Positions 50,503 to 63,671 of a stretch of 64,000 nucleotides of DNA are shown piece after piece. Location of the stretch: positions 7,736,501 through 7,800,500 of the forward strand of contig CM044860.1 of NCBI GenBank assembly GCA_024500155.1, in the 5' to 3' direction. The notes under the pieces were generated by a model. It did no database searches. It was not told the origin of the DNA and was given only the letters and a program-made list of their open reading frames with translations. The translations under genes and the position numbers were made by a program. Numbering within the stretch: the stretch's first letter is position 1; each line of letters opens with the position of its first letter. This DNA comes from Chenopodium formosanum (taxonomy: Eukaryota > Streptophyta > Magnoliopsida > Caryophyllales > Amaranthaceae).

Positions 50503-52519
50503 TCTTACTCTCTTAGCTTGTTGTTATGTTTTGGGATGAGATTTTAGATTGAGGAGTGTCATTCTAATTTAGCTAAACAAACTAAAAAAAATTGTATAAA
50601 AAGATAAATTAATTGTGAATTATTTTCTTCTTCGTAAAAGTAAAGAATGATAATTTGTATGTAAATATAGCCAACATCATTACAAAATTTAACTAATCAG
50701 CACATTTTTTACAGTGATAATTTAGATTCTTAGATAACATGATTTTTTTTCTAATGTTGTTTAGAGAGCCACAAAGATTTTAAAATGTGGTCTAGACTTT
50801 ATCATGTTATAGGTATCTCCCAAAAATTTGTCAACAAAGCTAAGTGATTAGACATCCACATTCGTAAATTGACATGATAATAACTATTGCCAAACTACTT
50901 GTAACATGCATTTGCTTAACATTTTTAAACGTACGTCATGTTGAAAACCATCACCCACGTAAGCTAAGCACCTTTTTAAAAGAGTCGTGATGAACCACAA
51001 AAATTATGTACGTACTTCCTTACTTTGTTAATATGCATAAGTGAAGTAAACTAAAGTAACTAAATTCGTCACACCTAATCTCCCTAATAAGGTTGAAAAT
51101 GAAAAAATTATCGAAGGACCACTCTTCTTTGAATTATGGTGCATATTATATTATTATTCAACTATTATATGCTATATGAGTCATATTCAATTTTCTACTA
51201 TGACAATGATACTATATAGTAAATAGAGCACAATAGGTTTGCTATTAATTTAACACGTTTTCATCACGTTTAAAAATAATTCAATATATATATTGACATG
51301 CATCGTAAAGATATAATATGATATTTTTTTTATTCTAAGTTATAGGATGAGTTGATAAGGATTAAGGATATTGTAATAGAGGAGAAATTGATAGAAGAGT
51401 ATAGGTTATGATGTGATTCAATGTCCTACTTCTAAATAAACCAAGAAGAAATCAAGAAGGCAACTACTAACCTTATGTTTATAGTCTAACTAAAGAGTTT
51501 CTGATCCTATAAAAATTTATTTCAGGAAACAACATCGCTGTAATGAGTAGGCCAGTAATTCAGTTACTTCCTTTATTTTTCAATCAGACGAATATAATTA
51601 AATTATTAAAATGAGAATAGTCCATGATTGTTCATATGTATTGTATTTCATTTTGGAGCGAGAGCTTGTACTTACTTTGTGCCTTTGTGGGGTACTTAAC
51701 ACTAGCTAGGCACATCCCACTCCACTAATACACAACAAGTAACTCAAATTTCAACAAAAGTTGGTACATAAAAAGTGTAATTAGTTGGTAAGAAATCCAA
51801 CATTATAAACAACTTTAAATATGTAGTACATGTGATTATTGATGTACTAAACTTTAATTAGAGCATCTTCTTAGAACTCCTAACTAATTAGCTTACAACT
51901 TTAATGTAGTACTACAAATGAGTGTTTGAGTAGTACAAGATAATAAACTTTTTTGAAAAACAAAAAAAGGGTTGAAAGATAGATTTGGATTCCGATTGGG
52001 TACCAGTTTCTACGGCTTTACATTGTTAAAGGTCTTTACTTTATACAAGTTTTTTGCTTACAAGGCAACATTAACATGTAATAGTGGATTAGTTATGTTT
52101 AATTCTCTTAGTTTCTTGTTTAATTAACTTTCTTTTTTCCCCCTTAAAATAATTCACAAAGTTTATATTAAACTTTACAGCATACAATATCTTACAAAAT
52201 ATCCAATTTCTCCCTTTTTTAAATATATTGAATTAATTAAGAAAATACTTGTATTACAATTTTTTTTTTTTTTTTTTACTTAGTTTTGAGGGATTACTAA
52301 AGTATAAATTAAAGATTGGTCCATATGCTATAAATATAGGATGAGGTTGAGAGTAGGAGAATCCGCATCAGTTTTGCATTATTCTGACACCCTTGCTTGT
52401 ATACTTTGGTTTTTAGAGATTAGATTCTCTTTTTTCTCTCTATCTCATATACTTTAAATTGTTTCTTCCTATAAAGTTTTTAATTTTCTTAAAGTTTATA
52501 TGAAGCAAAAAGAATAGTA

Positions 52520-52864
52520 ATCCCTCCGTTTTGTTTTGTTTTTTTTTTTTTTTTTTATTTGCATTACTTTAGATTACACACAGTTTTAAGAGATTAATAT
52601 AATACTGTAAGTAGGTGAATAAATTATTTTAGTAAACATAAGATGGGGACCATGAAAGAGAAAGTATGTGAGAAAGGATATATATTTTTATTATTTTAGT
52701 GGGGACCATAGAAGACAGAGAAATGATAAAATAAGTTGAGTGGGGTTTAAAGTAAGAGAGAAATGATAAAATATAATATAAAGTTACCAAATATAGAAGT
52801 GATGCATTTTAAAAAAATAACACCCCAAAAAGGAAAGTCATGCAAATAAAAAAAACGGAGGGAG
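52520..52864. mobile_element. Stowaway MITE (345 bp)
   Basis: Ends ATCCCTCCGTTTTGTTTTGT and the inverse of ATAAAAAAAACGGAGGGAG pair, followed by matching ATTTGCAT/ATGCAAAT. TA flanks lie at 52518-52519 and 52865-52866. A T-run has expanded in the left end. Confidence 0.9.
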
Positions 52865-53047
52865 TACGATTTATGATTTGTGCAATGCTTCTCTATTTTT
52901 TATTTTTTTAACCGTCTTTTAAGATTATGTACAAGTTTTCCTAAATATTACTCGTAATGAATATATTTATATCTTTAGATAATGAGTACGGAGTATAGTA
53001 CTAGTGTGGTGATACATAAACAAATGAAAACATCGTGTAAAAAGTTA

Positions 53048-53440
53048 GGACCTGTTCATTTCAGCTTAATTTCAGTTCAGTTCAGCTCCAATCAATTCAA
53101 TTTAGGGCCTGTTCTTTTCAGATTATTTTCACTTCAGCTCCAATCAGTTTAGTTCAGGGCCTGTTCCCTTCAAATTGTTTTTAGTTCAGTTCAGTTTAGT
53201 TCTTAATTTCCTTCTCTCATAAAATATTCAGTTCAGTTCACTTCAGCTCCAATAAGTTCAATTCAGTTCAGTTCAGTTCAGCTCCTAATTTCCTTCTCTC
53301 ATAAAATATTCATTTCAGCTCTATTCAGTTCAGTTCAATTCAATTCAGTTCAGCTCCAATCAGTTCAGTTCAGCTCCAATCAATTCAGTTCAGCTCCAAT
53401 CAATTCACTTCAGCTCAATTCAGTAAATGTAAACATGCCC
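53048..53440. mobile_element. Tourist-like MITE cluster, stacked left ends, TTCAG pentamer arrays
   Basis: A left end GGACCTGTTCATTTCAG at 53048 and a right end TAAATGTAAACATGCCC at 53440 are flanked by TTA (53045-53047 and 53441-53443). Two further left ends (GGGCCTGTTC at 53105 and 53157) lie inside. TTCAG/CAGTT pentamers fill most of the 393 bp, and the core AATTTCCTTCTCTCATAAAA appears twice. The structure suggests insertion of the family into itself, or array slippage. Confidence 0.8.
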
Positions 53441-54376
53441 TTAATTAGAAATGTACAAGCTAAAGTAGGAAGTGATACAAAGAAGGAACTTAGTTTTCAA
53501 ATTTAATCTATTTTTTTACCAATTCAAAAGTTAGTTTTAGTCAATATAACTCACAAAGTTTCACTGTGTATACATGCATAAAGTAAAATAGTGCATATAA
53601 GTCACAAAGTTTCATAACAAGTGTTGATCAACTAGTTTAAGTAGTTAAAATATTAAGGATAATTCTAAATATTACTGAAGTGTTTTTTTTTTTTTTTGGC
53701 TGTCCTTTGCTTTTCTCTTTACAGTTTACAGCAAATTAATTAATAAAAATAAAATTTCAGACCCATGATGACTATGGCTTATTGGACCCAACTAATTCAG
53801 CCCTTGGCCCAATTAGGCTATGGATCAGATTTGGGGATAGGTTTTTAGGGTCAATTTCATTCTATTTGGGCTTTGGCCCAAATTTGAGTAACTGACTCAA
53901 CCAGTAAAAATAAAACACCCACCTGCTAGAATTTTTTATGGCATGAAGCCATGAAGGTAAAAAAACTTCATACTACTCCTCCGTACAACTTTTAAACTCC
54001 TTCCATCCCTCGGTTGCTATTTGGGCGCCTATTCCGCACTTTTACAGTATTCACATATTTTATTTTGTCCATTTTTATAGTTTACGACTAAGGCCCTGTT
54101 CTTTTGAGCTTTTAGGCAGAGCAGAGCAGATTTCAGCAAAGCAGAGCAGATTGAAGCAGAGCCGAGCAGAGCAGAGCAGATTTCATTATTATTATTATTA
54201 TTATTATTTTTATTATCATTATTATTATTATTATTACTAATATTGTTATTATTACTATTATTATTATTATTAAATATTAATTATATTATTATAAAATATT
54301 AATTATTATTATTATTAAATATTAATTATATTATTAAATATTAATTATATTATTATTATTAAATATTAATTATATA

Positions 54377-54609
54377 CTTCCTCCGTTTTCTTTTACTTGC
54401 AACACACCTTTTAAGTACGCAGTTTTAGGAGATGATTAGTGAGGGTAAACGAGCGATTTTATCAATATAAATTTTACAAGAAAATTAGAATAGAGTTAAG
54501 CATCATTTGTAAAAATTATAATGAAAAATTTGTCCATTTACATTACATAAACCAGAGCTCAAAACACGTGCCACAAGGCTGTGTTGCAAGTAAAAGAAAA
54601 CAGAGGAAG
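54377..54609. mobile_element. Stowaway MITE (233 bp) nested in the Tourist-like MITE
   Basis: Inverted ends CTTCCTCCGTTTTCTTTTAC and the inverse of GTAAAAGAAAACAGAGGAAG are flanked by TA at 54375-54376 and 54610-54611. The right-hand TA lies within the AGTAT that was later duplicated by the LTR retrotransposon. Confidence 0.92.
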
Positions 54610-54612
54610 TAT

Positions 54613-55405
54613 TGTAGGGATTTATAGGTACTACGCAGCGGAAATAACATGAATCATATTCATACAGTACCTAATCCAAGGATCTAATGCATAACACATA
54701 AAGCACAAATAATCGTACCTTTGAAGCGTGATTCCACGTGCGATCGAGCAAGAACAAAGGGAGATAAAGAACCCCAAGCGTGATTCCTCTATTCAGTCCA
54801 CGGGCACAAGTTAAGACCTCCACTAATGCTAGTTAGTCGCGAGAGAACACTTCTATCGACCTTCTACGGAGATGGACGAACGATCAACTAGGCAAGAACC
54901 ACCGCGCAACACCACGTGACCACTAGGGGTGGCCGGGCGTGGGTGAGAGGTGAGGTGAGAGGCGTGCGTGTGAGAGAGGGAGGATGAGGGCCTTTGGATA
55001 GTGGTTGCTTGATTCACAATTCACTGTATTGTCAATTGTGACTTATCATACCAACCCTAGGCAAGGCTATTATTTATAGATCACATCTCTAAATGACAGC
55101 CCAAGTCCAAATCCAAGCCCACTTCCTATTCCTACTCAAACTATACTTAGCCCACTCATGCTTATGACTAATTGATTGCTCATGAGGCCCATAAATGGGC
55201 CTCTAACTTGCTTAACCCAATACCCTTGTGTGTGACCAACATAGGATCCATTCTAAAGGGCTTTGGGCTATTTGACTAGCCCAAAGATCATCTCTCATAG
55301 TCTAGCAACAGAGGATGACGCCCCAATAGAATGAACTTATTATCTCCATAATAGTGATCCTTGATATATCTAGTAATTGCACTTATCGAAGACACAATGC
55401 CTTCA
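54613..55405 (-). repeat. 3' LTR (element sense) of the copia-like element
   Basis: Begins TGAAGGCATTGTGTC and ends AATCCCTACA in element sense. It contains a TATA-like CTATAAATAATAG near 55068-55080 on the minus strand. The sequence agrees base for base with the other LTR by eye (constant offset of 7540). Confidence 0.93.
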
Positions 55406-58400
55406 ATCTCCCACTTGTCTGAGACAAGTGCGCAATATTCAAATTCCTTAAGTCGCTTTGTGTCGATTTGATAATATGATTGCATCTCATGCTAATCCAT
55501 ATTAATCCACAAATCGTTTCTTGAAATCTGAGTTAGAATTACAAAACAAATGTTTACTATGTAACACATTTGAGCACGGCCATGCATTTTCTGAATTCTC
55601 CCTCTTCAAGAGGCCAAAACATGACACATTCCTAATTTAATAGGTAGACTCTATCCAATCTTGTGGCAACCAAAGCTCCCACTCAATTTCTGAAATAACC
55701 AGGAAACACCCTTTATAATCTCCAGTTACGGGCAGACGTTTGAATGTACCACAGTTACATCATCCATTGAATGGAATCAATGTTCCACTCATGTCAAAGG
55801 AATCCACTAATATACCCGGAAGTCTTATACTTGAACTTCAAAGTTTGGTCTATAGTTCGATCCTGCATCATTCATGCATATCCATGTGATTGACCGAGCC
55901 TTATCACTATGCTCCTATAGCCCATGAAACCGAGCTATCCAATCAATCTTACATGCTAGTCCATTCATTGAAATCATTTATGTCCACTTTAATGATTTCG
56001 AACTAGGAACTTAAATAATATATGGATCTGTTCACCTGTGGGGTTTCATACACCAGGTCTGCATCGAATGCACAACCTGATGAGCCCATCAATCCACAAT
56101 TATTTTTGGACATTTCATTTAATTTTGAAACCACAATTAAATAAGATTGAAACTTTGTTTCAATTGATAAACATAATTCTGCAAGCTAATGTATTTACTT
56201 TTGTAATATGCTTTCTCAAAGCATACACAACTAAAAAAAATTACATAACTTGCTTCAATCCAAAAACCTTAGTATGACTCTCATACCTTGGTCATGGAAG
56301 GGGTTTAGAAAGTAGAGTTCATGAGACATTCTCATAAACATGAACTTTGCAATTTCTAAATTTTATAATCATTTTCATCTCCATACACTAAGAATTTTCC
56401 TTTGCCCTTTCGCAAGGAACTTTGGAATTTCTAATTTGTATTCCAACGTTACATTGGATTTCGATTGAAATCTATCATCACTTGTTCTTTAAAACACGTG
56501 AATCAAATGGATAAGTATAGTCCATGACATGCATGATGCGTCCTTTGCAAATTGCATAAGGATCATCACTCAAAGTCTTAACTTCATCAACCTTTCTTAA
56601 AGTATTGAATCATTAAGCAATGTGCCATGTTACATGGGATTAAAACTCCTTTCAATATAATGTTGAGCCCTATAAGAATCTTATCAATATAAGCTTCTTA
56701 ACAAAAACTCAAACATCCTTCGAGACCCATCTATATAGATCTTGAATCCCAAATGTACTCATCCTTTTCTTCTTCAAGGTTTTCATACAAAATGCATTAG
56801 CCATTACTTGATCCTTCAATAATTGCATTCTGTACTAGACCAAGAAGGTTTCATAGCTCCCACTAAACATCTTGTACACTCAAGACATTTTCCTTCATTT
56901 TACGAGAACATCAAACGATTTGACTAACTCATAAAATTAAGAACATTAACTCCATGATGCTAACTTCAATCTAATATTGATCTTTTAGGCATCCCTATGA
57001 TTATTGGATCTCTAAACTTTTGATTGTATCATATACAAATCTTATTTCATGAACAATTTCAAGAAGGTGTTTTGAAATCCATCTACCAAATCTCATAAGG
57101 TAGAAATCACTAAAGTATCTTTAATAGATCTTTGCAACATGTAAAGGTTTCATCGTAATCATAGTCATACTATGATTTAGTTGAATCCTATAACAAGTCT
57201 TTGCTTTAGTTAGAAAACGTTTTTCTTTCTTGTCTGCTCTGCTTATATGGGTTTCACCCAACTTAGGCAAATTATTCAAGTGTCATACGCTTGCTTACAG
57301 ACTTAGAATCTATTTCAGATTTCATGGTTTTAAAACACTTGGAGTTATAACTTGTCAAATCATCTTTATTACTTGCATAATCATAATGTTCCAAAATAAA
57401 TATTTTAGAACTCTTAGTCAATATGAAATCATATTTCTTTGGCTAAGTTTTACATATGCTAGTCATCATTGTGGGTTTTTATGCAACAATTGAAACTCAT
57501 ACAACAACTTTGTTTAGTTTTCAATGAGAAATGACAATAGAGGATGTGCACTTGGAATGTACTACCTTCGACACATGGTTATTAATCCCATTATACTTAA
57601 TGAGACCACGCGTTGTCATTTGTATCATGAGGTGAATCATGCTCATATTGTTGCTGTTATTCGATTGCTTCTCGAATTTCTTTAAGAATTTCGAAATCAC
57701 TTTTCTTGAACTCTTTCAAGGCTCTCGAACTTTTCAAGATTCTTATACTCCCACTTGCCTTTTGAGGAGGCATATTTAGCATAGGGTGAACCAATCATGG
57801 TTTGAACCACGTTTGTTTGTTGCTTTTCTCAAACTCTTTTGAGATTTACACTACTCCCACTTGACCTTTTGGAACAATTTCCATAAGGGCACCTACTTGA
57901 GCAACAAACATTTTGTGCTAAGTATGGTTTGTATAGTAGTACCCCTTGCTGTATATAGGAATCGAGTGTGCTTTAAACGTTTTAATACAACTTTTATTCC
58001 TTACTTTGTAGAAAGACTATATAAGAACTTCTCTTATCCATATCACATATGAAGCCTTTGCTACATTCTGATTTGACCTATGTAATTTTAGTTTAGTTTT
58101 GTAGCTTATCTTAAAAGTATATCCCTTGAACAATGGTTGGAAGATAGGTAATTTACATCCATTATCAAAATATATCTCATATAGGTTGATAGCTCCCTTC
58201 ATAAACACTTCACAAGGTTTTCTTTCGGAGTTTGTTGTAAAATGATTTCACAACTCTTGGATGTTTATCAAGGTCTTGGCTTAAATTCTCATTATTACGA
58301 TCATATCGCAATACTTTGAATGTGTTGCCAAGTACATGTCTTGACTTAAATTTTCACAATTACAATCATATTGTAATGTAATCATTTTCTTGTCAAGTTG

Positions 58401-61353
58401 ATATTGAACTTCATACTGAACTTTTTGAACTTATCAAAATCTTCACTCTTGTGTTTCAACTAAGCACAAGTGATCATATCACAAATGAAGTTTCACTGTC
58501 CGTCTCTAGCCTTGAACCTTTGGTCTTCTTACATCGATATGTATTCGACCTTGAGTTCTCATCATCATTTCTCTAAATGGTGACTTAGTCAAAATTTCAA
58601 ATTAGAATGATAATTACATATATCAATAGATTCATAATCTAATGATATTGAAAAATCCATCCCTTTGGATCTTCCGCATGCAATTTTCATTCTCATTCGA
58701 ATTAATTGACATGTTAGAGACAACTTATATATATAGAAATGGTTTAACTATTTCTATCATATAGAACTTTAAACCTATTTAGCAATTCAAAACACATTAT
58801 GACTCAATGAAGCATAGAATAACATTTATTCCACGTTTTGAATCTTCGATGTTTAGTCATTACTAACATTGAATGGTGTTTTGATATTGACAAGAATGAA
58901 TAACATTTATTTAATTCTAACCAATTATTAGTGGTGAAATACTAGTTCTACTTGTAAAGTTGCAACTTTTGCTTCCAAACTTGTAGATTCTACTTGTGAA
59001 GTAGCAACATTTGCTTCTAAACTTGTAAATTTATTTCTCCTTTAGCAATAACCTCTTCCTTTAGTTCAATCACATTGTGCAATGAATGATCTAAACAAGA
59101 CATCATATGTCCAAGAAGTAGCAATATGCTAAATCAATTTCTATAATATAATTCTTAAATTGGAACATTTCCATTCTTTTACCTTCCAACTATATGAGGT
59201 AGTATCTAATCAATTGGAATTGATCCATTTAATTTGAAACATTTGTTGTTCACAACAACTTTTAGCATGTAAGTAGTTTTAGGTTTGAGAAGTAGCAACT
59301 TGTTTGCATTTCTTGGCCTATAACTTCTTAATGCAATCCTCATATATTTCTAAACCCTTCCATTTGAGCCACTTAGAACATTTCTCTTAGGTTCAAAATG
59401 ATACCTTGCTCAACTACTTTAAGCATTTTTCATGATTTTGCTAAGTCTATTCTATCATTATTTATATTTGAGTTTAATCAAGTATAAAGTAGATGAAGAA
59501 TACTGTCATTTGATCAACTTTTGATCATAGAGATTTCCAATCATTTTCTCATATTCAATCATATTGAAGATAAGAGATTTTATTGGATTTCTATAATTGT
59601 CTTTTGGAGGATTTGTACCTCTCATCTCATTATGTCCCTTGAAACATTTTTCAAAATGAAGATGTGTTGGTATTTTACTCAAATATTTTGAATAAAACCA
59701 ACCTTAGACATGTGACATGAATTTCTAAAACTTGCCTTTTAGAACAATCTTAGCAAAATTGGAATATAGGTTTATGGATTATCTTTTAAACTTTTGAGAA
59801 CGATTCTCAACTTTATTTTCAATCGAGGAGATTATATATAATAATAAAATTAGAACGACATGTTACTAATAAGTAAACGCAAAATTCAATTATGTTTATT
59901 AAATTTAAAGTACCATAAGTAATTTTAGAATTTATTGGTAACTTTAAAGCATTTTATCCAATTTTAAATTGACCCCTATCGAATAAAATGATTCCAAGAT
60001 CCTTTATTTGTGCAATAATTAACCAGAGTGAGGCCCTGCAATCAACCATTACATTTTCAAGGTGAGTAAACTCTTTACTGATTACAACTCTTTGTAATTC
60101 TTGGTTGAATAATTAATCCATCACATGTTTAATTATTACTCTTAGCTTCAAGGTTCTAAACGCTTTAGGTAACCCTGTTGAATATAACCAATTAAAAGTG
60201 TAGATATGCGGTCCTACCCCCACTTCCCCAAGATATATTATGATGCTCTGCTGAGGGCCGACCCATCACAAACGATCAAGGTTTTCGTCGGGTTTTTAAT
60301 TGGAAAAGCTGCATCAATATTTCTGGGATCTAGATTTATTATGTTGTGATTTTATAGTGAACTCTAACGCATCATCAAGCAACATAAATAAACCTAAACA
60401 TGCATAATCTACTAATGCAATAAAACATGACATAGTATGGCCCCTTAATCCTAAGAAAACTAATAAAGTAAAATGCTCCCACTTGAACCTTCATGGATCT
60501 CATCCATCTTGCTCCATTGGGCCTTTACTTCATTGGCTTTTGGATCAACTGCAACCTGTAATTTTATTCTATTCTACTACTAATAAAATAAAATAAATTA
60601 CAAAAATACTCAACGGTACGCAGACCGTATTTAGATTACAAAATACTTCACGATGCGCAGATCGTATTTTAGAATCTATGGGCCATACTAGTCTATATAT
60701 AGCAAAAAACAATATCATATATTATAAAGTGCCATATAATAAATCACTCATCATGCTTTCCTAAACTACAACATCGAATGTTCATAATAAAGGTGCATGG
60801 CTATAAATATCTCATATTTTAATTAATTACCGTAATTAGAAAATATCATATATTAATCATGACCAATTATAAAATATCATATATTTTAATTTAGGTATGA
60901 GATAGAATCAAATCTTATTTGAAATTATGGAATATAAATCATATTTATTTTCCATGATTATCCTAACTTATATAGGAATTCTATCCTAATTACTTGCCAA
61001 TCACATATTTTAAATCAATTATATCCAAAAATAATTATGGGATAATCACATTATTTAAATCAATTATTATCCTTTTGGAATATGCTCAGAATATCCTAAC
61101 AAATCTTATCCATAATTAACTACTTTAATTGAGGATAATTATCAATTTAACAACTTAAATATGGATAATATCAAATATAACAACTTTTGAATATTTGATT
61201 TTATCCTAAAATAAAAGATTTTATCCAAATAAAACCAATTTTATCTTTTAAAATAAAAGATCATATTTTCAAAATATTTTAACTTATCCAAAATAAAACT
61301 GATTTTATCCCAAAATAATTCATAATTATCTTGAAATAAATTTTCAAAAAACT

Positions 61354-61640
61354 GTTTTTTTTTTTTTTTTTTAAAATGCGCCAGCCACCGTGGTGTGGCC
61401 AGCCGAAGCTAGCCACGGTGGCCGTACACCGTGAGGTGTACGCTGCTATAGGCAGCGACGCACAGCAGCAGCAGTGCCGCGCAACTGTTGCACGGTGCTG
61501 CTGTTGCTGCACCTTTCTGATCCACCTGCTGCCCCTCCTCGCCCCTCCCTCCGGACCACCTGCAGCGGCAGCCGCCGTGGCTGCGCCACCCAGCCGCGGT
61601 TGCCGCTGCTAAATTTTTTTTTTTTTTTTTTTTTTTTTGT
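61354..61640 (-). other. GC-rich island between T-runs in the LTR element leader
   Basis: About 240 bp of GC-rich sequence (61376-61612) stands out against an AT-rich interior and is bordered by T-runs (about 61356-61372 and 61614-61638). It contains several self-complementary pieces (GCCACCGTGG..CCACGGTGGC, GTACACCGTGAGGTGTAC, GCTGCTATAGGCAGC) and CAG/CTG repeats. In element sense it lies about 0.5 kb past the primer-binding site, in the untranslated leader, bordered by A-runs. Short open frames crossing it show no family resemblance. Confidence 0.6.
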
Positions 61641-62143
61641 GATTTTAATTAAAACAAAACATTTTGTTAAAATTAAATTAACTTAATGTGGTCCTTTTAA
61701 TCCCAAAATTAAATCATATTCAATTTTGAAATTAGGGTTCTTGATGAAATTAATCCCCAATTTAATTTAGCACTTAAATTAAATAATTTGATCATGAAAA
61801 ATTCATAATTTTAACATGTAATCAAATAGATTAAATTCCTTAGACATATTACCATCGAAATAAATCAAAATTAAAACACAAATTTCACAAATTCGGGTTT
61901 ATGGTTTCAAAATTTTCGAAAAATAGGGTTAGGGTTCGAAAAATATTCGAGCATAATAGGGCAAAAATCGGATCACATCATGGCTATTTTGAGCATTATT
62001 AAATCACATTTAATCAATTCCAAGAGTTAAATCACATTTAATATAATAATTGACCCATAATTAAATATTCTCCCTCCTAATTGAATTAAAATTGTGGATT
62101 ATCAAAGAATTATTGGCAATATGCGTAAATGCAATAGGCTAAC

Positions 62144-62151
62144 TGATACCA
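62144..62151 (-). other. Primer-binding site of the copia-like element
   Basis: On the minus strand TGGTATCA follows the LTR by one base and matches the 3' terminus of initiator tRNA-Met. The match weakens after about nine bases (TGGTATCAGTTAGCC against the usual TGGTATCAGAGC). Confidence 0.75.
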
Positions 62152-62152
62152 C

Positions 62153-62945
62153 TGTAGGGATTTATAGGTACTACGCAGCGGAAATAACATGAATCATATT
62201 CATACAGTACCTAATCCAAGGATCTAATGCATAACACATAAAGCACAAATAATCGTACCTTTGAAGCGTGATTCCACGTGCGATCGAGCAAGAACAAAGG
62301 GAGATAAAGAACCCCAAGCGTGATTCCTCTATTCAGTCCACGGGCACAAGTTAAGACCTCCACTAATGCTAGTTAGTCGCGAGAGAACACTTCTATCGAC
62401 CTTCTACGGAGATGGACGAACGATCAACTAGGCAAGAACCACCGCGCAACACCACGTGACCACTAGGGGTGGCCGGGCGTGGGTGAGAGGTGAGGTGAGA
62501 GGCGTGCGTGTGAGAGAGGGAGGATGAGGGCCTTTGGATAGTGGTTGCTTGATTCACAATTCACTGTATTGTCAATTGTGACTTATCATACCAACCCTAG
62601 GCAAGGCTATTATTTATAGATCACATCTCTAAATGACAGCCCAAGTCCAAATCCAAGCCCACTTCCTATTCCTACTCAAACTATACTTAGCCCACTCATG
62701 CTTATGACTAATTGATTGCTCATGAGGCCCATAAATGGGCCTCTAACTTGCTTAACCCAATACCCTTGTGTGTGACCAACATAGGATCCATTCTAAAGGG
62801 CTTTGGGCTATTTGACTAGCCCAAAGATCATCTCTCATAGTCTAGCAACAGAGGATGACGCCCCAATAGAATGAACTTATTATCTCCATAATAGTGATCC
62901 TTGATATATCTAGTAATTGCACTTATCGAAGACACAATGCCTTCA
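62153..62945 (-). repeat. 5' LTR (element sense) of the copia-like element
   Basis: Identical by eye to the LTR at 54613-55405. As the upstream LTR in element sense, it would supply the promoter, with a TATA-like CTATAAATAATAG near 62608-62620. Confidence 0.93.
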
Positions 62946-63217
62946 AGTATTATTATTAATAAATATTAATTATTATTAATAAATATTATTTATTTATTAT
63001 TATTATTAAATATTAATTATTATTATCATTAAGTATTAATGATTTATTATTATTTTTATTAAATATACATTATTATTATAATAATTCAATATTAAGTATT
63101 AATTTTAAGCAAAGCAGAGCAGGGCAGAGCAGGGCAGGGCAGAGCAGAGCAGAGCAAATTTCAGCAGAGCAAAGCAAAGCAGAGCACAGCAGAGCAGCTC
63201 TAAAGAACGGGGCCTAA

Positions 63218-63671
63218 ATTGACAACTATCAAATCTTGCCAAAATCACGCCTGATTAACAAATGACAACTCTTGCAAGTCATTAATGCATGACCACATCA
63301 AATGTATCAATTCGTGGCTCTGATCTTGTTTGCATTATCTACTAGTACTCCGTATTACAGAGTTGGATATTTGCATATTCACAGATATGCAATAATGCAG
63401 TTCATACTCAAGCCGTGATATTCCACAATTCTAGTCCTATACTCGGTCAAAATTAGTTCATTAAGAATTTCCTTCCAAAAACATAGTCCAACAAGAAATC
63501 AAGAATCACACTAAACAATCCTTAAACAAAACAGTATATTATGAATCCAAATGATTCAATCTAAAATAGTCTTCGATTCAATCTAAAATTGTCTTCTCAA
63601 CAATTTCCCACTGCCTTGATTTGCATTTACTTTGTACTGTATTATTGAAGAAGACAACAAATCATAGTTAT
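63218..63671. other. 3' flank of the jacalin-lectin gene
   Basis: AT-rich, containing one TACTCCGTA motif (63346-63354) and a short near-duplicate ATGATTCAATCTAAAAT/CGATTCAATCTAAAAT. No other feature is seen. Confidence 0.5.

Larger units (their letters stand above)
54613..62945 (-). mobile_element. Copia-like non-autonomous LTR retrotransposon (LARD-type), full length, 8333 bp
   Basis: Two 793-bp LTRs (54613-55405 and 62153-62945) bound a 6.7 kb interior, and a perfect 5-bp target duplication AGTAT flanks the element (54608-54612 and 62946-62950). Orientation is minus: next to the LTR at 62153 the minus strand reads TGGTATCA after one base, the start of an initiator tRNA-Met primer-binding site. 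Next to the other LTR (55406-55417) the minus strand reads CAAGTGGGAGAT, a typical copia-type polypurine tract. The interior has no open frame long enough for gag or pol, so the element is non-autonomous and must use proteins from elsewhere. The LTRs read identical throughout, so the insertion is young. Confidence 0.93.
54092..63214. mobile_element. Tourist-like MITE with AGCAG arrays, interrupted by later insertions
   Basis: Inverted ends GGCCCTGTTCTTTTGAGC (54092) and GGCCCCGTTCTTTAGAGC (right end, inverted, at 63214) are flanked by TAA (54089-54091 and 63215-63217). Just inside each end is an array of AGCAG/AGAGC pentamers (about 54116-54180 and 63111-63198), then ATT-rich sequence. The Stowaway at 54377-54609 and the LTR element at 54613-62945 account for most of the span. 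The original element would have been roughly 0.55 kb. Confidence 0.85.

Noticed and set aside
61279..61686. Ala/Cys/Pro-rich frames of 70-78 codons
   Set aside because: They arise from the GC-rich hairpin island and the flanking homopolymer runs; several overlapping frames on both strands are equally open.
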